A DNA stretch of 64,000 bases from positions 543,102 through 607,101 of the forward strand of contig SMSO01000025.1 in NCBI GenBank assembly GCA_004764695.1, given 5' to 3'. The notes beneath the pieces were generated by a model that worked only from the letters and a program-made list of their open reading frames with translations, searched no databases and was not told the origin of the DNA. Positions within the stretch are counted from its first letter, which is position 1. Each line of letters opens with the position of its first letter. Below are positions 30,301-39,600 of the stretch, in pieces. Source of the stretch: Schizochytrium sp. TIO01. Its lineage: Eukaryota > Sar > Bigyra > Thraustochytrida > Thraustochytriidae. The translations under genes and the position numbers were made by a program.

Positions 30301-32121
30301 AAGGGCCCGGTGGTGGATCTTTGCGTTTTCCGGGAGGGCGACCCCTTGCCACATGGATTTGAGCGTGTGGCAAGCTTGGATGACCCTAGACGAGCTGATA
30401 TTCGACAGGGAATGGGAATTCGGAGTACTTATCTTGCTGCTCGTCATAGTGTGAGTCCAGATGATGACCCAATTGTTGCTGTCGGCTTCTTTTTCCCGGA
30501 ACTCGAAGGTCTCCCTACCGAGTATTCAACTATTATGCAGACTTCCTCGGGAGAAGACGCCAACCTAAATCTCGGAACAGGTGCAGCACAAATGTTTGTC
30601 GCCTACAAGCGACGTTCGAGTGTGAAATCTACTAATGTTATCCACAGGCTGGCACTTCAGTGGCGTGATTTGGGCGACAAAATCCCCCCTGGCTTTGCAG
30701 CCATCAATCGCTCTGTATCTGAGCAAATGGAGGCTAACCTTTGCCTAGCAGGGACGCATAATATCTTTCTCTGTGTGGAAAAACGTGACGCATCTGTTTC
30801 AGTTCACGAACATAGAATGAATGGCTTATATCAGACGTCATGGGGAGATATGCAACTTTATGCTGTTTCTGATGAACGGTCTGCTATTCTTGCTACTGGT
30901 GGATTTAATGCAATGTCAAGCTTAACTAAAGGAAACGACCCTACAGTTCTTTCACTCGTGATTGTGCCGTTGCGTGCAGACGAAGGCCAAGACTGGGCTG
31001 AAGGTCTATTGCCTTCTTGGACACGAGAAGCTGCAAAACGCCGACGTCCTGCAGGAAAACCGGCCCCCAAAGCAGACTGGCTTATGTGTGGTTCGTGGGT
31101 CAAGACTGACGCGTATGGAGCTGATCATCTCAAGATCGTGCCAACGGTTTGGCGAGGGCGTTGCGACAAATCTTACCAGGAGTTACTCGCATCTTGGGCA
31201 TGGGGTAAAGAATCTGGTGTGGTTCAACTCATCCAAGATTCCTATGTTCAACTTGCCATTGCAAAGGACTCGAGTGAGTTGTGGAGAGATGGTGAAAAGC
31301 TGTTCTCAGATCGACGGGCTGATAGTAGTATTCAGAGCTTAGTTCATCATTACTTCAGCTCTGCAGTCTTAGATGGTGCTGATATGCTGATGTGCGACCA
31401 GGAAGGTCAGAAGCATTTGCACGAGCAATCAACGCTAATGACGAGCCCACCTGAGCATCTCATCTTAACTGTGAAACGCATGGGCTTTGACTTCGAGGCT
31501 AACCGAGCTATTAAGCATCTGCAAAGCACTCCGTTTGATCCAGAATTAGCTTTGCCGTGTGGTTCAGGCGCATATACCAAACCTGAGGAAATTGAGAATG
31601 TACTCTATGGCCTCTATGCCGTCTTGGTTCACACTGGTGCAAATGCTAATTCTGGTCATTATTTTGCATACACGCGCGATTCTTCGGATCCTAGTTTGAC
31701 ACAGCGTGATAGCCCGACTTCTCCTTGGCGTCTCCTAAACGACGCAAAGGTTATGCCAGTTGATTGGTCGATTATGACTAGCCAAATTGAACAGTCAGAG
31801 TCCAATACGGTCTATTTGCTTTTTTATAAAAGATTAGATAATCTGGGTACGGACAATGGTCCTGGCGACCACGTAGCCAAGAAAGCTCGGACAAAGGAAG
31901 AAGCTAGTTTATACACACCAATGGAAATTGATGAAGATATCACTGCTCCGAAAGATCCCCATTCTGATTCACTTGAGCGTGTCTTACGCTCTTTTCATGG
32001 AAGGACAATGCCAGACATTTTATCTCGGGTTTTGCATGAGAATGCTCAGTTTCTGTATGTGGACCTCGAGTCGCGCACATCCAGATTCTACACAAATTGT
32101 TTGAAATCTATGCTAGAGTAG
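24382..32121 (+). CDS. Multidomain USP deubiquitinase with LamG-like, RanBP2 zinc-finger and MABP-like repeats (2579 aa)
   Basis: First in-frame ATG at 24382 (MAVNKSPWQP). Residues 1-150 are Pro/Ala/Asn-rich. A LamG/concanavalin-like beta-sandwich lies at about 500-650. Three RanBP2-type zinc fingers follow near 967, 1016 and 1064 (WNCSSCTFLN, WSCPQCTLSN, WECTACTYRN); such fingers often bind ubiquitin. The USP catalytic domain begins at about 1325 with Cys1335 in NVCYQNSLLQALF and closes with the His box (His2426 in NSGHYFAY) and Asn2453/Asp2454 in LLNDAKV. About 1000 residues are inserted between the Cys and His boxes. The insert holds six clear repeats headed by PITD-like motifs at about 1466, 1519, 1605, 1686, 1738 and 1779, each followed by a GY/LN segment; this is the pattern of MABP beta-prism repeats, which bind membranes or trafficking proteins. 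More degenerate copies follow. The predicted reaction is cleavage of ubiquitin from substrates, possibly at membranes. Confidence 0.85.
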   Translation: MAVNKSPWQPQPMTRPPPPRTAPRPAPPEPRAASEDARAAALEKAAAVASLADIFRSSGASDFESVNMQGNNAMSNVKSNVEMNCTNLLQDEQNENVSRKDGLENAAKNGSTNEIKSNPHGAKVEGSSDDNYKSEHNVRDIAISSSSSSSPVSAEGALDGGEYASLVSGVVSSLADVEAVHVLALAVACEENFKGRVAVVVLAEALRQDLDAFVLGTLQGLIIARRPSTLSILAVPLATIILDDVVPGSTVAKDRRAILELLLLGSGGTLEVLAKLGSHIERAGPELADLVAGAHWALAHACATTAELDHPFGDASKRESIMRQSAWVHNGAARPMQIPKRPGNDHFAFTYPYFAWPEGTWKLDPSAGQGDRPCFSLYAHNRASGTAINGCLLEPESSSPLVIDGIFACSYGSSGSTLYASIRNGQETSDSSTTSQKNPYPLHVDFWSTKELRGWRAKGSDKAILLGVPRSVQANINIDAINDSQADRSLSTVQLGPGQSLRLSKGSLSGSDGWAVQCWIFHKFKDLSQWTEVMRIGHLSIRLKEEPSELRITVADTTAQIDLLSGSYASNDSKWLQLVVFGHSVDGLGLAVNGDRVFENCSHDSCCFLTLDAPELCSGQVLYSFLKVWKRSIDVATIVAEYQRGFYSALSIDEAETLLAFCPLQGEGATTLCDVSGNNRHLTVICSGKSLELTNVQVECPEEDEGLPSMMPMFSSHSQKQLFSIGSINGSRELSSVSLGANASLWTRTRIPIAGGARIQVKLRLRSGSKVCVVLHAGSYWDALGFTYRRCSKFSRQVRLFLSLETVQAHGTQYRVMIQVAHPSIRTLIHLPCVGFTPNPDVIQNGYLDIALGIEYRKDEELSLFVDGKSLATLSVNLPDLLRLTELDGVMIGVMADLQPVEVMQVSAEADEDQRAETRVLPWEITCKAQATANSTSSSSTEVEVIEDPAQSAGEISAAATNKLTREWNCSSCTFLNAPESTHCQVCQHPNASSTGPTFQANNASTASVVAKNDQSWSCPQCTLSNPPEKTVCEACDAPRPAAAAPPTIQNVSSDAHANDSTSTWECTACTYRNSGSDSTCTVCGTPRPIGVESAGNGFTSASLSGGSTAAAATAPTQSAAESQAEADLLKLAIGARRENLDALIQAELVQMASCASAVSSESADVPALEKVGNWDTTLGILDIEPTAGEEDRLVFEMKGEYGEDQGKLNVVAYVDASSGSWCIYGSWLAKKIGRNGPHYIDLRLNDSGERLSGTWTHGDTASGTWNAKLEADADQFRGLIQRLREVSMVTSLKEMALRDAREVQIKVTDDQINFPFSPFASGLHNMEQGLYNVCYQNSLLQALFATSALRRSLIFPPEGTVTNNALVNALRELFSRLLLSQRPVFASKNLQKALSQDWRTGEQMDVSDFHNYVFSQLEDAFPNSMLDKLFGYNVAQVRRCASCGAAKIMDEAGRSLAVTLPRQFMPITDIIAVSCSSKSKLHELRVPEGYELVRTNLNAKKDGAPCVFLCVRRDMNASPVTELLVRVVPGTDPAPNPPDGYRSVGVNLNPEPEAFAPTPAEAAASAAERRASGTTTSSPPSISPSSSEKHDQVHLFFQCDTRGSPITDIQVLVGAEAIASPPDDARVISTDLNPSWAARSVVSAIPISNTGASTASPAVVASSGTTSVSAGPMTTPVKLCYMRGMPITDIVISTSPLTNRSADYQVLDKPLNLALDPAHDTPGEIFLWFSDSRVFEKPITDLILVKKSEQHEYEGYELCGDYIFKGGRILMKRRGEGTPITQLSVFRAPRVVPPYRFNTVLDLLSSEKPTSASNVTHLRWLFEKIWLPRSELNGGKNSSGTGSSSSSSKQDAVVPPGLQVSRGKALQLKCVEEDAVAVFFHGSFSEFGSEKRAGTLHGTLHYLHKTGNWSFLGYACPANSKLVHAVSFSLHEQSSHVSISGHAVDSSNSTNNIAPVDVKLEGKRVSESTANVKGPVVDLCVFREGDPLPHGFERVASLDDPRRADIRQGMGIRSTYLAARHSVSPDDDPIVAVGFFFPELEGLPTEYSTIMQTSSGEDANLNLGTGAAQMFVAYKRRSSVKSTNVIHRLALQWRDLGDKIPPGFAAINRSVSEQMEANLCLAGTHNIFLCVEKRDASVSVHEHRMNGLYQTSWGDMQLYAVSDERSAILATGGFNAMSSLTKGNDPTVLSLVIVPLRADEGQDWAEGLLPSWTREAAKRRRPAGKPAPKADWLMCGSWVKTDAYGADHLKIVPTVWRGRCDKSYQELLASWAWGKESGVVQLIQDSYVQLAIAKDSSELWRDGEKLFSDRRADSSIQSLVHHYFSSAVLDGADMLMCDQEGQKHLHEQSTLMTSPPEHLILTVKRMGFDFEANRAIKHLQSTPFDPELALPCGSGAYTKPEEIENVLYGLYAVLVHTGANANSGHYFAYTRDSSDPSLTQRDSPTSPWRLLNDAKVMPVDWSIMTSQIEQSESNTVYLLFYKRLDNLGTDNGPGDHVAKKARTKEEASLYTPMEIDEDITAPKDPHSDSLERVLRSFHGRTMPDILSRVLHENAQFLYVDLESRTSRFYTNCLKSMLE

Positions 32122-32268
32122 AACTCTTGGTCCAGCCAAAGCTGTTTCTTTTATCTATGCGTCTGGATGCTATTGATCACAATCGACTTTGTCTACGAAC
32201 AACGGTTTGCTTAGAAAAAGCAATGTAATAAATATATTATAGGCCTCAGGCCTTTCGTTTACTACTTA

Positions 32269-32329
<61 letters not shown>

Positions 32330-33155
32330 CATGAGTTCCTGTTTTCCTCACTCAACTCTTGCTTTACATCTCTTACGAAAGTTAAAAAATGATTGTGCTC
32401 GTGTCATAGCTGCCGAGTAAAGGAACGTCATCATTCACCTGGATCGTCGATATTCTGCCAGCATGCTATCTTCACAACACAGTATACCGAGCTGCCTTTT
32501 ATTATACATTAAGCTGCCTTGCAAGATGTTTAAGCTCGATTTCCAGCTTGAAGTTTCAATCTTATAGCTATGCGACGTAGTTATTTTATTATTATTAAAG
32601 AAACGTACACAGGATGTTTGTGCAAGAAAGGCGAATTTTTGATCGTTTGAATATTATGTACATGCAACCCCGCACAATAAGGATATATATATATGTATAT
32701 AACATTGCGAGTGTCGTTTTGGCGTTTTGATTTAATGGAGAAGCCTCCGAGCACAAACGATAACAGATAGAAAGCAGATAGAAAGAAGGACTATTTTTAT
32801 TTACTTTTAAATTAAAAAGTTTTGGACAAAATTTGCAGCAATCTAATTGCCTTGTATGCAAACATGAGAAAGAGACTGGATCTCTACTACAGAGAAGATA
32901 CATTTTAGATGCGGTACTGAATGAAGGTTTGTCTAGAACTTTCACTAGCCGAACCGCGAAAGGGGTGCAAGCTCGTAGTAGCTAGTATGCACGGTCAGTT
33001 TTTTCGTGTGATACAATCAATGCCAGAGGAATCATTCTGACAGGTTGAGATGCATGCGCATTGCTCGGTCGACAGCGCCGACAGCGCCTGGCATATAGAA
33101 ACGCAGGGCTGTAGAGGACACAGGAGCTCTATTGGCATAATGTCCTCAAGCGCAT
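32122..33155. other. AT-rich intergenic region with a TACT array
   Basis: No supported gene. It contains the (TACT)n array listed separately and short AT-rich repeats such as TATATATATATG near 32685. It is bounded by the deubiquitinase stop and the stop of the small minus-strand gene, so it should hold two convergent 3' ends. Confidence 0.5.
32266..32329. repeat. (TACT)n microsatellite, about 16 copies
   Basis: A nearly perfect TACT array about 145 bp past the deubiquitinase stop; it may fall inside the transcript's 3' UTR. Confidence 0.97.
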
Positions 33156-33644
33156 TTAGCGAAAGAGGGTCTCACGGCGAGTGGTGCGGCGTTGCTCACG
33201 GACCTTGATCTTCTTGCTGGTCGTGTGGGCGAGGGGGCGCTTGGCATCACCGGTCACCTTGCCCTTCTGGCGGCGAGAAGCAGCGCGAGCACTCGCGCGC
33301 TGCTGCTTGGCAAGGCCAGGGCCGGTCTGCTCCTGCAGAGCCTCCGAGGCATTACGGCGGGCCTGCACGTCGCGTTTCTCGCGCCAGCCGCGCATCATCT
33401 GCTCGCGGCGGGTCTTCTGCTGCACGAGCATCTCGCCCGAAGGCATGGCGGTCTCCGCCGCGGTGTTCATCTTGGCTTGACTCGAGGCCATCATGGTGGT
33501 GGTCCTTTCTTGGTTCGTAGGGGCGGGGATTTCCTCGATGCACTCGAGGTCTACTTTCTGCCAGTCGTCCGCGCTGTTCACGCGCTGCAGTTCCGAGTTC
33601 AGGTTTTGTCTTCTTCTTCTTCCTCGCTCGGGCCCAATGCCCAT
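33156..33644 (-). CDS. Small Lys/Arg-rich protein, hypothetical (162 aa)
   Basis: The frame from ATG 33644 (MGIGPERGRRRRQ) encodes an Arg-rich start, a short acidic stretch (VDLECIEEIPAP), then a long basic, probably helical region (TRREQMMRGWREKRD, ARAASRRQKGK) and a basic tail ending ETLFR. A shorter form could start at the Met pair at 33494/33491. Composition suggests a nucleic-acid- or ribosome-associated protein, but I recognise no family. The opposite strand is also open for about 184 codons; its His/Leu/Gly-rich product looks like an antisense shadow. GC is higher than in the flanks, as for the other genes of the window. Confidence 0.45.
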   Translation of the reverse strand: MGIGPERGRRRRQNLNSELQRVNSADDWQKVDLECIEEIPAPTNQERTTTMMASSQAKMNTAAETAMPSGEMLVQQKTRREQMMRGWREKRDVQARRNASEALQEQTGPGLAKQQRASARAASRRQKGKVTGDAKRPLAHTTSKKIKVREQRRTTRRETLFR

Positions 33645-34244
33645 ACCTCGCTCGTCCTTGCTCTCTCCAAGCTTGCTCGCTTGCTCGCTTGCTTTCGCTG
33701 TTTCGGTTCTGCTGATCTCGCCACGGCCTCTGCAGATGGCCAATGATACCCTGTAAGCCCGCTAGGCGATACGCTACCACCTCCTAGCCAGAGGGCCCTC
33801 TGCAAAAAGCACCAAAATCCATCATCGAAGCTTCGCTCACTCACTTACAAGAACTCAGTCAGTCAGACAGATCTTCTCCAAAGCCATCCTGGACTCCTCC
33901 AAGATACTGCTCCGCTCCGCAGGAAGCCGCCTCGCAGCTAGACACTCTTAGCGGCGGCCTCCTTCCAGCGCAGCACCCGCTCGAGCAGGAGTTTGCGACA
34001 TAAGGACCTGACTCCCGCTCGCTCTTTGCCTCCCTCCCTCCCTCTCTGAGGAGTCTGAGTTTGTTTGTTTGCAATCGATCGATCAGTTGATCAATTGATT
34101 AATTGATTAATTCTCAGCGCATAACTCTTCGCGCAAAATTAATTCGCAACCCTCAGTTCTCGAGGAAGTCGAATGTGAAATGTATCGCAGTTCTCAGCTC
34201 ATGAATCACTAACTAAACTGACTCGGATAATTCCTGACTTGGAT

Positions 34245-34252
<8 letters not shown>

Positions 34253-34304
<52 letters not shown>
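34253..34304. repeat. (TTTC)n microsatellite
   Basis: About 13 copies of TTTC. A second, shorter array of the same unit lies about 60 bp to the right. Confidence 0.97.
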
Positions 34305-34311
<7 letters not shown>

Positions 34312-34365
34312 TTCTTCTTCGACCCACCTTCCTGGAACTCGAGGGAAGAAGAAGCCGAAGATAGA

Positions 34366-34394
34366 CTTTCTTTCTTTCTTTCTTTCTTTCTTTC
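34366..34394. repeat. (TTTC)n microsatellite, second array
   Basis: Seven copies of the same unit as the array at 34253-34304, followed by a short TTTG run. Confidence 0.95.
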
Positions 34395-35276
34395 GATGTT
34401 TGTTTGTTTGTTGTTTGGCTGCTTGAACTTGCGTTTGCTAGGTTATTTATGCATCTGTTCATTCATTAATCGTTTGTTTCTCAGAATGAGAATGTTTGTT
34501 TGTTTGTCAGAAGCAGCTTGGAGCCAGAGCAGAGCAAAGCAGAGCAAAGTCTTGGACGTCAAGCCGGAGTCACTCGCCTCGAAACCCGCTCTCCAGGGCC
34601 ACAAGAGCCGCGCCCAAGGCACCGAAAGAGGTCGAGAGGTAGAGATATGACCACCTCTGCTTCTCAAATATGTGAGTAATTCATACGTGGATGCGGATGT
34701 AGAATTTTATTTTGAAGAACTAACTAACTGCACATATATGCGAATGTGCAAATAAATACATGTGCAGATGCAGAATTGAGGATGCAAAAGCGGATGCGGA
34801 TGCAGATAGACTACGCATACACCCGTCCTTCGAAAGCTTGGCACCCGCGCTGCTTTGGAGCGTGGGCCTGAGTTGGATGATCTTGCGAAGTTGTGCAGAT
34901 CCTTCGTTGAACCCACGAAGAAAAGTATTCTTCTCCATGCGTAGGTAGCGGTACAGAAGGTGTGTACCATGTACCTACCTACCTACCTACAAAAACACAG
35001 CATTCGATATGAAAAATTAAAAAATTGAAGATAGCAATATCAAAAGATAAATATACATACTCATTAAAAAGTAAACCCTTTGGCGACACAACAAATCAAC
35101 TTGAAATGAAACAAATGAAGTCAGTACACTGCCTGCTACCTGTCCATTGCAATACTCAGCAAAAGTCGCAATCGCCAGTTCAAATAACGCAAACGAATAT
35201 AATTACAGTCCTCTGCGTGGCTTTCGGCACGTTTTCTCAACTTCCTTCAGTACAACATAAAACAAAACAAACAAAA

Positions 35277-35302
35277 AAGAAAGAAAGAAAGAAAGAAAGA
35301 AA
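35277..35302. repeat. (AAAG)n microsatellite
   Basis: Six copies of AAAG, the complement of the TTTC arrays about 1 kb to the left. Confidence 0.95.
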
Positions 35303-35599
35303 GCACTTCTTCCTCAAACAGAATTACGCGGACGCGTATAGCCTAAACTATAGCACAGTCCTGGTCGGGCTTTTTTCCTTTCAGTTCCTGCTCCCTTCAC
35401 TTCGCCTTTCTTTCGCTTTCTTCTGTTCGTTGTGCTGTTCTTGTGAGCGCCTTTCTTTCTCTCTCCTTCGCTCAAAGACCTCGAACTAAGAAAGATATTA
35501 TCCTCACAGATCGACACTGTCAAAGATCCATCCATCCCCAAACTTTGTTTTCACTGCTAAACCCACCTACTTTGCTTATTTATCACTCACCCACTCCCT

Positions 35600-35617
35600 T
35601 ATTTATTTATTTATTTA

Positions 35618-35654
<37 letters not shown>
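35600..35654. repeat. Compound (TTAT)n(TTAC)n microsatellite
   Basis: About five TTAT units run directly into about nine TTAC units, a one-base unit change typical of array evolution. Confidence 0.95.
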
Positions 35655-35655
<1 letters not shown>

Positions 35656-35755
35656 GCAATTAATTACCTCTGAAAGCTCACGCTTCGAGTTGGCAAAAGG
35701 GATCCTTCCGGAGCCCTTCTCCGCAGGACCCCTTCTCCGCCGCTTCCTCCTGCTC

Positions 35756-35805
35756 TTCTCTTCTCTTCTCTTCTCTTCTCTTCTCTTCTCTTCTCTTCTC
35801 TTCTC
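35756..35805. repeat. (TTCTC)n pentanucleotide repeat
   Basis: About ten copies of TTCTC; one of the few non-tetranucleotide arrays in the block. Confidence 0.95.
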
Positions 35806-35924
35806 TACTCTTCGCGCCGTCCTGGCCAGAGCCGGCCAGCTAAACCGACACGTTGGGTATCTTATCTTCTTCGATCACTGCTCTTCACCTCTTCGATCTT
35901 CGAGGTCCTTGAAGTTGTTCTCCA

Positions 35925-36143
35925 TGATTGATTGATTCATTGATTCATTTATTCATTCGTTCTCTCATTCATTCATTGACTCATTCATTCATTGATTCAT
36001 TTATTCATTCGTTCTCTCATTGATTCATTGACTCATTCATTCATTCATTCATTCATTCATTCATTCATTCATTTATTTATTCGTTCTCTCATTGATTGAT
36101 TGACTGATTGATTGATTGATTCATTCATTCACTCATTCATTAG
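35925..36143. repeat. ATTC/ATTG array with a 52-bp higher-order period
   Basis: A long ATTC/ATTG array. A segment beginning TGATTCATTTATTCATTCGT occurs at 35941 and again at 35993, 52 bp apart, and a degraded third copy lies near 36068. Each carries the same GTTCTCTC interruption. The interruption was therefore copied with the array, pointing to unequal exchange or segmental duplication rather than slippage alone. Confidence 0.9.
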
Positions 36144-36530
36144 TCGAGTCTTGGACGCCAATGAGTTCCGATCGATTGATTGATCGATCGATGATACTTT
36201 CATCGCAGCCCTGGAGGTGGAGATCCTGGACTTGGACATTGTGCATGTTCGACGGGCCGAGTGCTGTTGACCTGCGCTCATCAAAATTACCTGTCCAGGC
36301 CACCCACCTGGAATGACATCCATGCAGAAATTCCGTGTCGCAGTGCAAATTCTCGCTTCGCTGGCGCTCGCGAGGTCGATGTTGCCGCCGTCGGTGGACT
36401 TCCAAGGGCGAAGGCACTGACTGGGCTGTAAGCAAGCAAGCGCGATGGAGGGTCGGTCAACGCATCCATTCACCATAGGACATAAACATCACATCATCCC
36501 ATTCATCTCCACAAAAGTACACACCCACGT

Positions 36531-36692
36531 TTTGCAATTTGCAGTTAATTTGAAGTTAATTTGCAAATTGTAGTTAATTTGCAATTTGCAGTTAATTTGC
36601 AATTTGCAGTTAATTTGCAATTTGAAGTTAATTTGCAATTTGCAGTTAATTTGAAGTTAATTTGCAATTTGCAGTTAATTTGCAATTCGCAG
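36531..36692. repeat. 18-bp minisatellite, unit about TTAATTTGCAATTTGCAG
   Basis: Roughly eight to ten full or partial copies of TTAATTTGCAATTTGCAG, including shorter variants that lack the inner GCAATTT or read GAAG for GCAG. It stands apart from the tetranucleotide arrays to its left. Confidence 0.95.
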
Positions 36693-39600
36693 AGAGAGGG
36701 AATAGAGGTGCTACCGAAGTGCTAGGAGACTTGGTAGCTAGCTAGGAGTGCGTAGGAGGTGGTAGGCCGACGCACCTTGACGTGGATATATATGGTCCAT
36801 GGCCTGTAAGCGCGAGACGCAGATTTATGTAAAGTCAGCCTGGCCAGCGAACAAAGTCACCGTCGAGGCGAAAACGTCATCGGCCTAGTTGAGGGAGGTC
36901 GCAGATGCACCCATTTTCACTCGGCGGAGGTGCGCTCCTCCTGTAGAGTAATTACTGCAAGATGGATTGAGTTCAGGCCCGCGTAAGAACGATCAAATCA
37001 AATACTTTGTAGAAAGGATATAGAGGGGGGAGGGGGTGCCATGATTCTTTCTAATTTAATCAAGATTCAGGAGAGCAGAGGAAATCAGGATTTCGTAGAA
37101 GTACACGTAGTCCTTCGCCTGGGTGCTCAACTCATCTACAACATACCTACTATCAAGGTACCTAGCGTGCCACGTTGTCAAATGTGGCTGTCCTGATGAA
37201 ATTAACACCAAGTTAGGGTTACTTTGTGATTATACCGTACTCATACCACGGATAAGATTTCTGGCCTTTAGTGGCCCAAGTTTAAAAGGCTTAAATTACT
37301 GATTTGGGTTGTTAATGTGGATAAGCAATGCACCAAGGAGAGTTTCGATTTACGAAATAGTAACCTACTGCAGACTAGCTTCTCCTGCAGATTGGGTTAG
37401 TGACAGGGTAGTGAAGAATGGCATGTACAAGAGATAGCAACAAACAATCAACATACTCAAGGTTCACTTTAAGCGGAGGAGGGAGCCTGGTGGACTACAC
37501 GGTGAGCTTTGTGCTTTGCAATAGATAGCCTTGCGGGATGAGGGGTTCCCCCGTGGCACCTTTCCAGGCCTTCAAGAAAAGAAGCATACAGTCACGAATG
37601 TACTAGAAAAAGTGCTCAGCGCACAAGGTGGTGAATGCTGCACGTCTTCAATGGTACGCAAAATAAAAAAGATGAAGAACGCGAATCCTGGAGAAAGTAA
37701 TTTAAGTAGACAGTAAATTCCCTCCGGTCTATCAACTCTCATGAAGGCTGTTGTCATTAAGAATCTCTTGGCCCTTCTCTTGCCTGGTAATGCACGCCCT
37801 GATTAATGTATATGTCTCCATAATTATTACGTAAAACACTTGCTGTATGGGTACGACCCCATGTTCACGAAGATTTAATGAGTGAAATGAGACAAAATGA
37901 AGGATCTCTCAATTTGGTAACTTTTTGGGAAGCATTCAACATTGAGAACGCGAGCTTTGAGCAATCGAAGAAAGACAATATCGAAACTAGCTTCACAATT
38001 CATTGTACTATTGTTTAGACAATCTTATCTATAAGCTTTCCAATATCGGTCTGTATATTACCTCTTATTGAGAACTGCAACCAAGGGCCTTATCTTCGAG
38101 AAAGCTGGAATTTGCTTAAATCCTCTGATTGAAGTAATGGTAGGGTCATCAGGGTATTAGAGAATCCACGGCTTACTCTTTGTGGTTTACTGAGAGGACC
38201 CATCAAAAGGGCATGTGGACATTACCGGGGTCCTTGGCACAATATTGTTGGAATCGCACAGAGGGGGACTAAACAACAAGCTACAAAACCTTGAAGCCAA
38301 GGGATTTAAGTGATGAGAGTGCACTCATATTTAAGGGAGCAATAAGGGCAGAACCCCGGTTGGTACTCAAGATAATCTGTCAACCTACGCTTTTCAGCTA
38401 AGCGCAATTCAAATCAAGCCTGTCTCAGAATTAAATCATTCTACCTTGGTATTCTGTCTTGATATCCACATCCAAGGTCACTTGGTCGCTAAATCTTACA
38501 TCCTAATTTTATTCTTTACTCATGGATCTTCATCATGCTTCCTATATACTGCGTTTCGATCGTCCCAGTAAACCTCTAGCTAATCAGCGATGAATTTTTA
38601 GCGTTATTATGCAAGGAAGTATCTACGCTCGCATTTAAAGTCCGGTGTTTTCTCTATTTACTACAACGTGTAAGAAAAGTGGCAGCCACAGATCTGTAGT
38701 CTGGTTGATGAATCACAATGGCAGGAAGGTGAACACTTATCCATATTCTGGCAATAACTGAGGGAAGACTCGATTTTTTAGAAAACCATGATCTAGCTTT
38801 GAGTTCACCCATTAGGAAGAAAGATAGAAAAGCAATTTGTTGAACCCATTTGTTTTTCTTATTGCACAAGAAAAAGAAGTATTCTTTTGGGTTCAGGCCC
38901 TGGCAAACGCTCTTGTAGAAGCTAGAGCTTCAATGTAATTATCTGGTTCGTACTGGCGCGGTTTTAGCGGATGGAAATTCCTAAGATGTTGCCCCCAGAT
39001 GACCTGCTCCTTGCTTATTCACTAGAAGTCGCATCAAAAGTAACCTTCAATATCATAATTATCGTCCAACGGGTTCCTTTCGACGAAATACTTTATAAGA
39101 TCATCTTTTTTTCAAAGCTCTTGCACCCTTGTAAACGAGATGACGACTCTGGTTTGTCAGCTCTACCTGACACAAAGTTATGTGATTTACGGAGCATGCT
39201 CAGCACGCGCCGTAATCATCACAAGATATGTGCATTTTTACTTGGGTAGCAAGAGGAAAGCTGTGTACGCATAAAACGGCGGTTTCGGGATCCTAGGTAG
39301 TGCAGGACAAAAATAAACTGTGAACTGCGAATGTAAAGCTAGACGCAGACTGTATCTTTTAACTTCAGTTTTCCATTTCTGCCGAAGTAGAATATTTGTA
39401 GGAATAGCCACTGAGTGATGAGAGTGGAGCTTGATGCCTCCAAAAATACCGCAGGTACTATCACCCAGGCACAACCTACTTTCTGTACTAAAAGTTTTTG
39501 CAGTATCTCGTGACCTTGAGTACTCCAGAGAATAACAATTCCAAATATGAGGTCTTTTTCTCTTTTCTTTTTCTGTAAAAAAAACAAAAAAACAAAAAAT

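Noticed and set aside
33192-33746. Plus-strand ORF of 184 codons opposite the small basic gene
   Set aside because: The product is a Leu/His/Gly/Ala-rich string typical of the antisense of an Arg/Lys/Glu-rich protein; the minus strand has the more natural composition.
34199-34462. Minus-strand ORF rich in Lys-Glu-Arg repeats
   Set aside because: It is the translation of the (TTTC)n arrays, not a gene.
35925-36692. CRISPR-like array
   Set aside because: Repeats are contiguous simple or minisatellite units without unique spacers, in a eukaryotic genome.
38971-39249. 92-codon ATG-started ORF in the AT-rich gap
   Set aside because: No motif, no composition shift, and size expected by chance.
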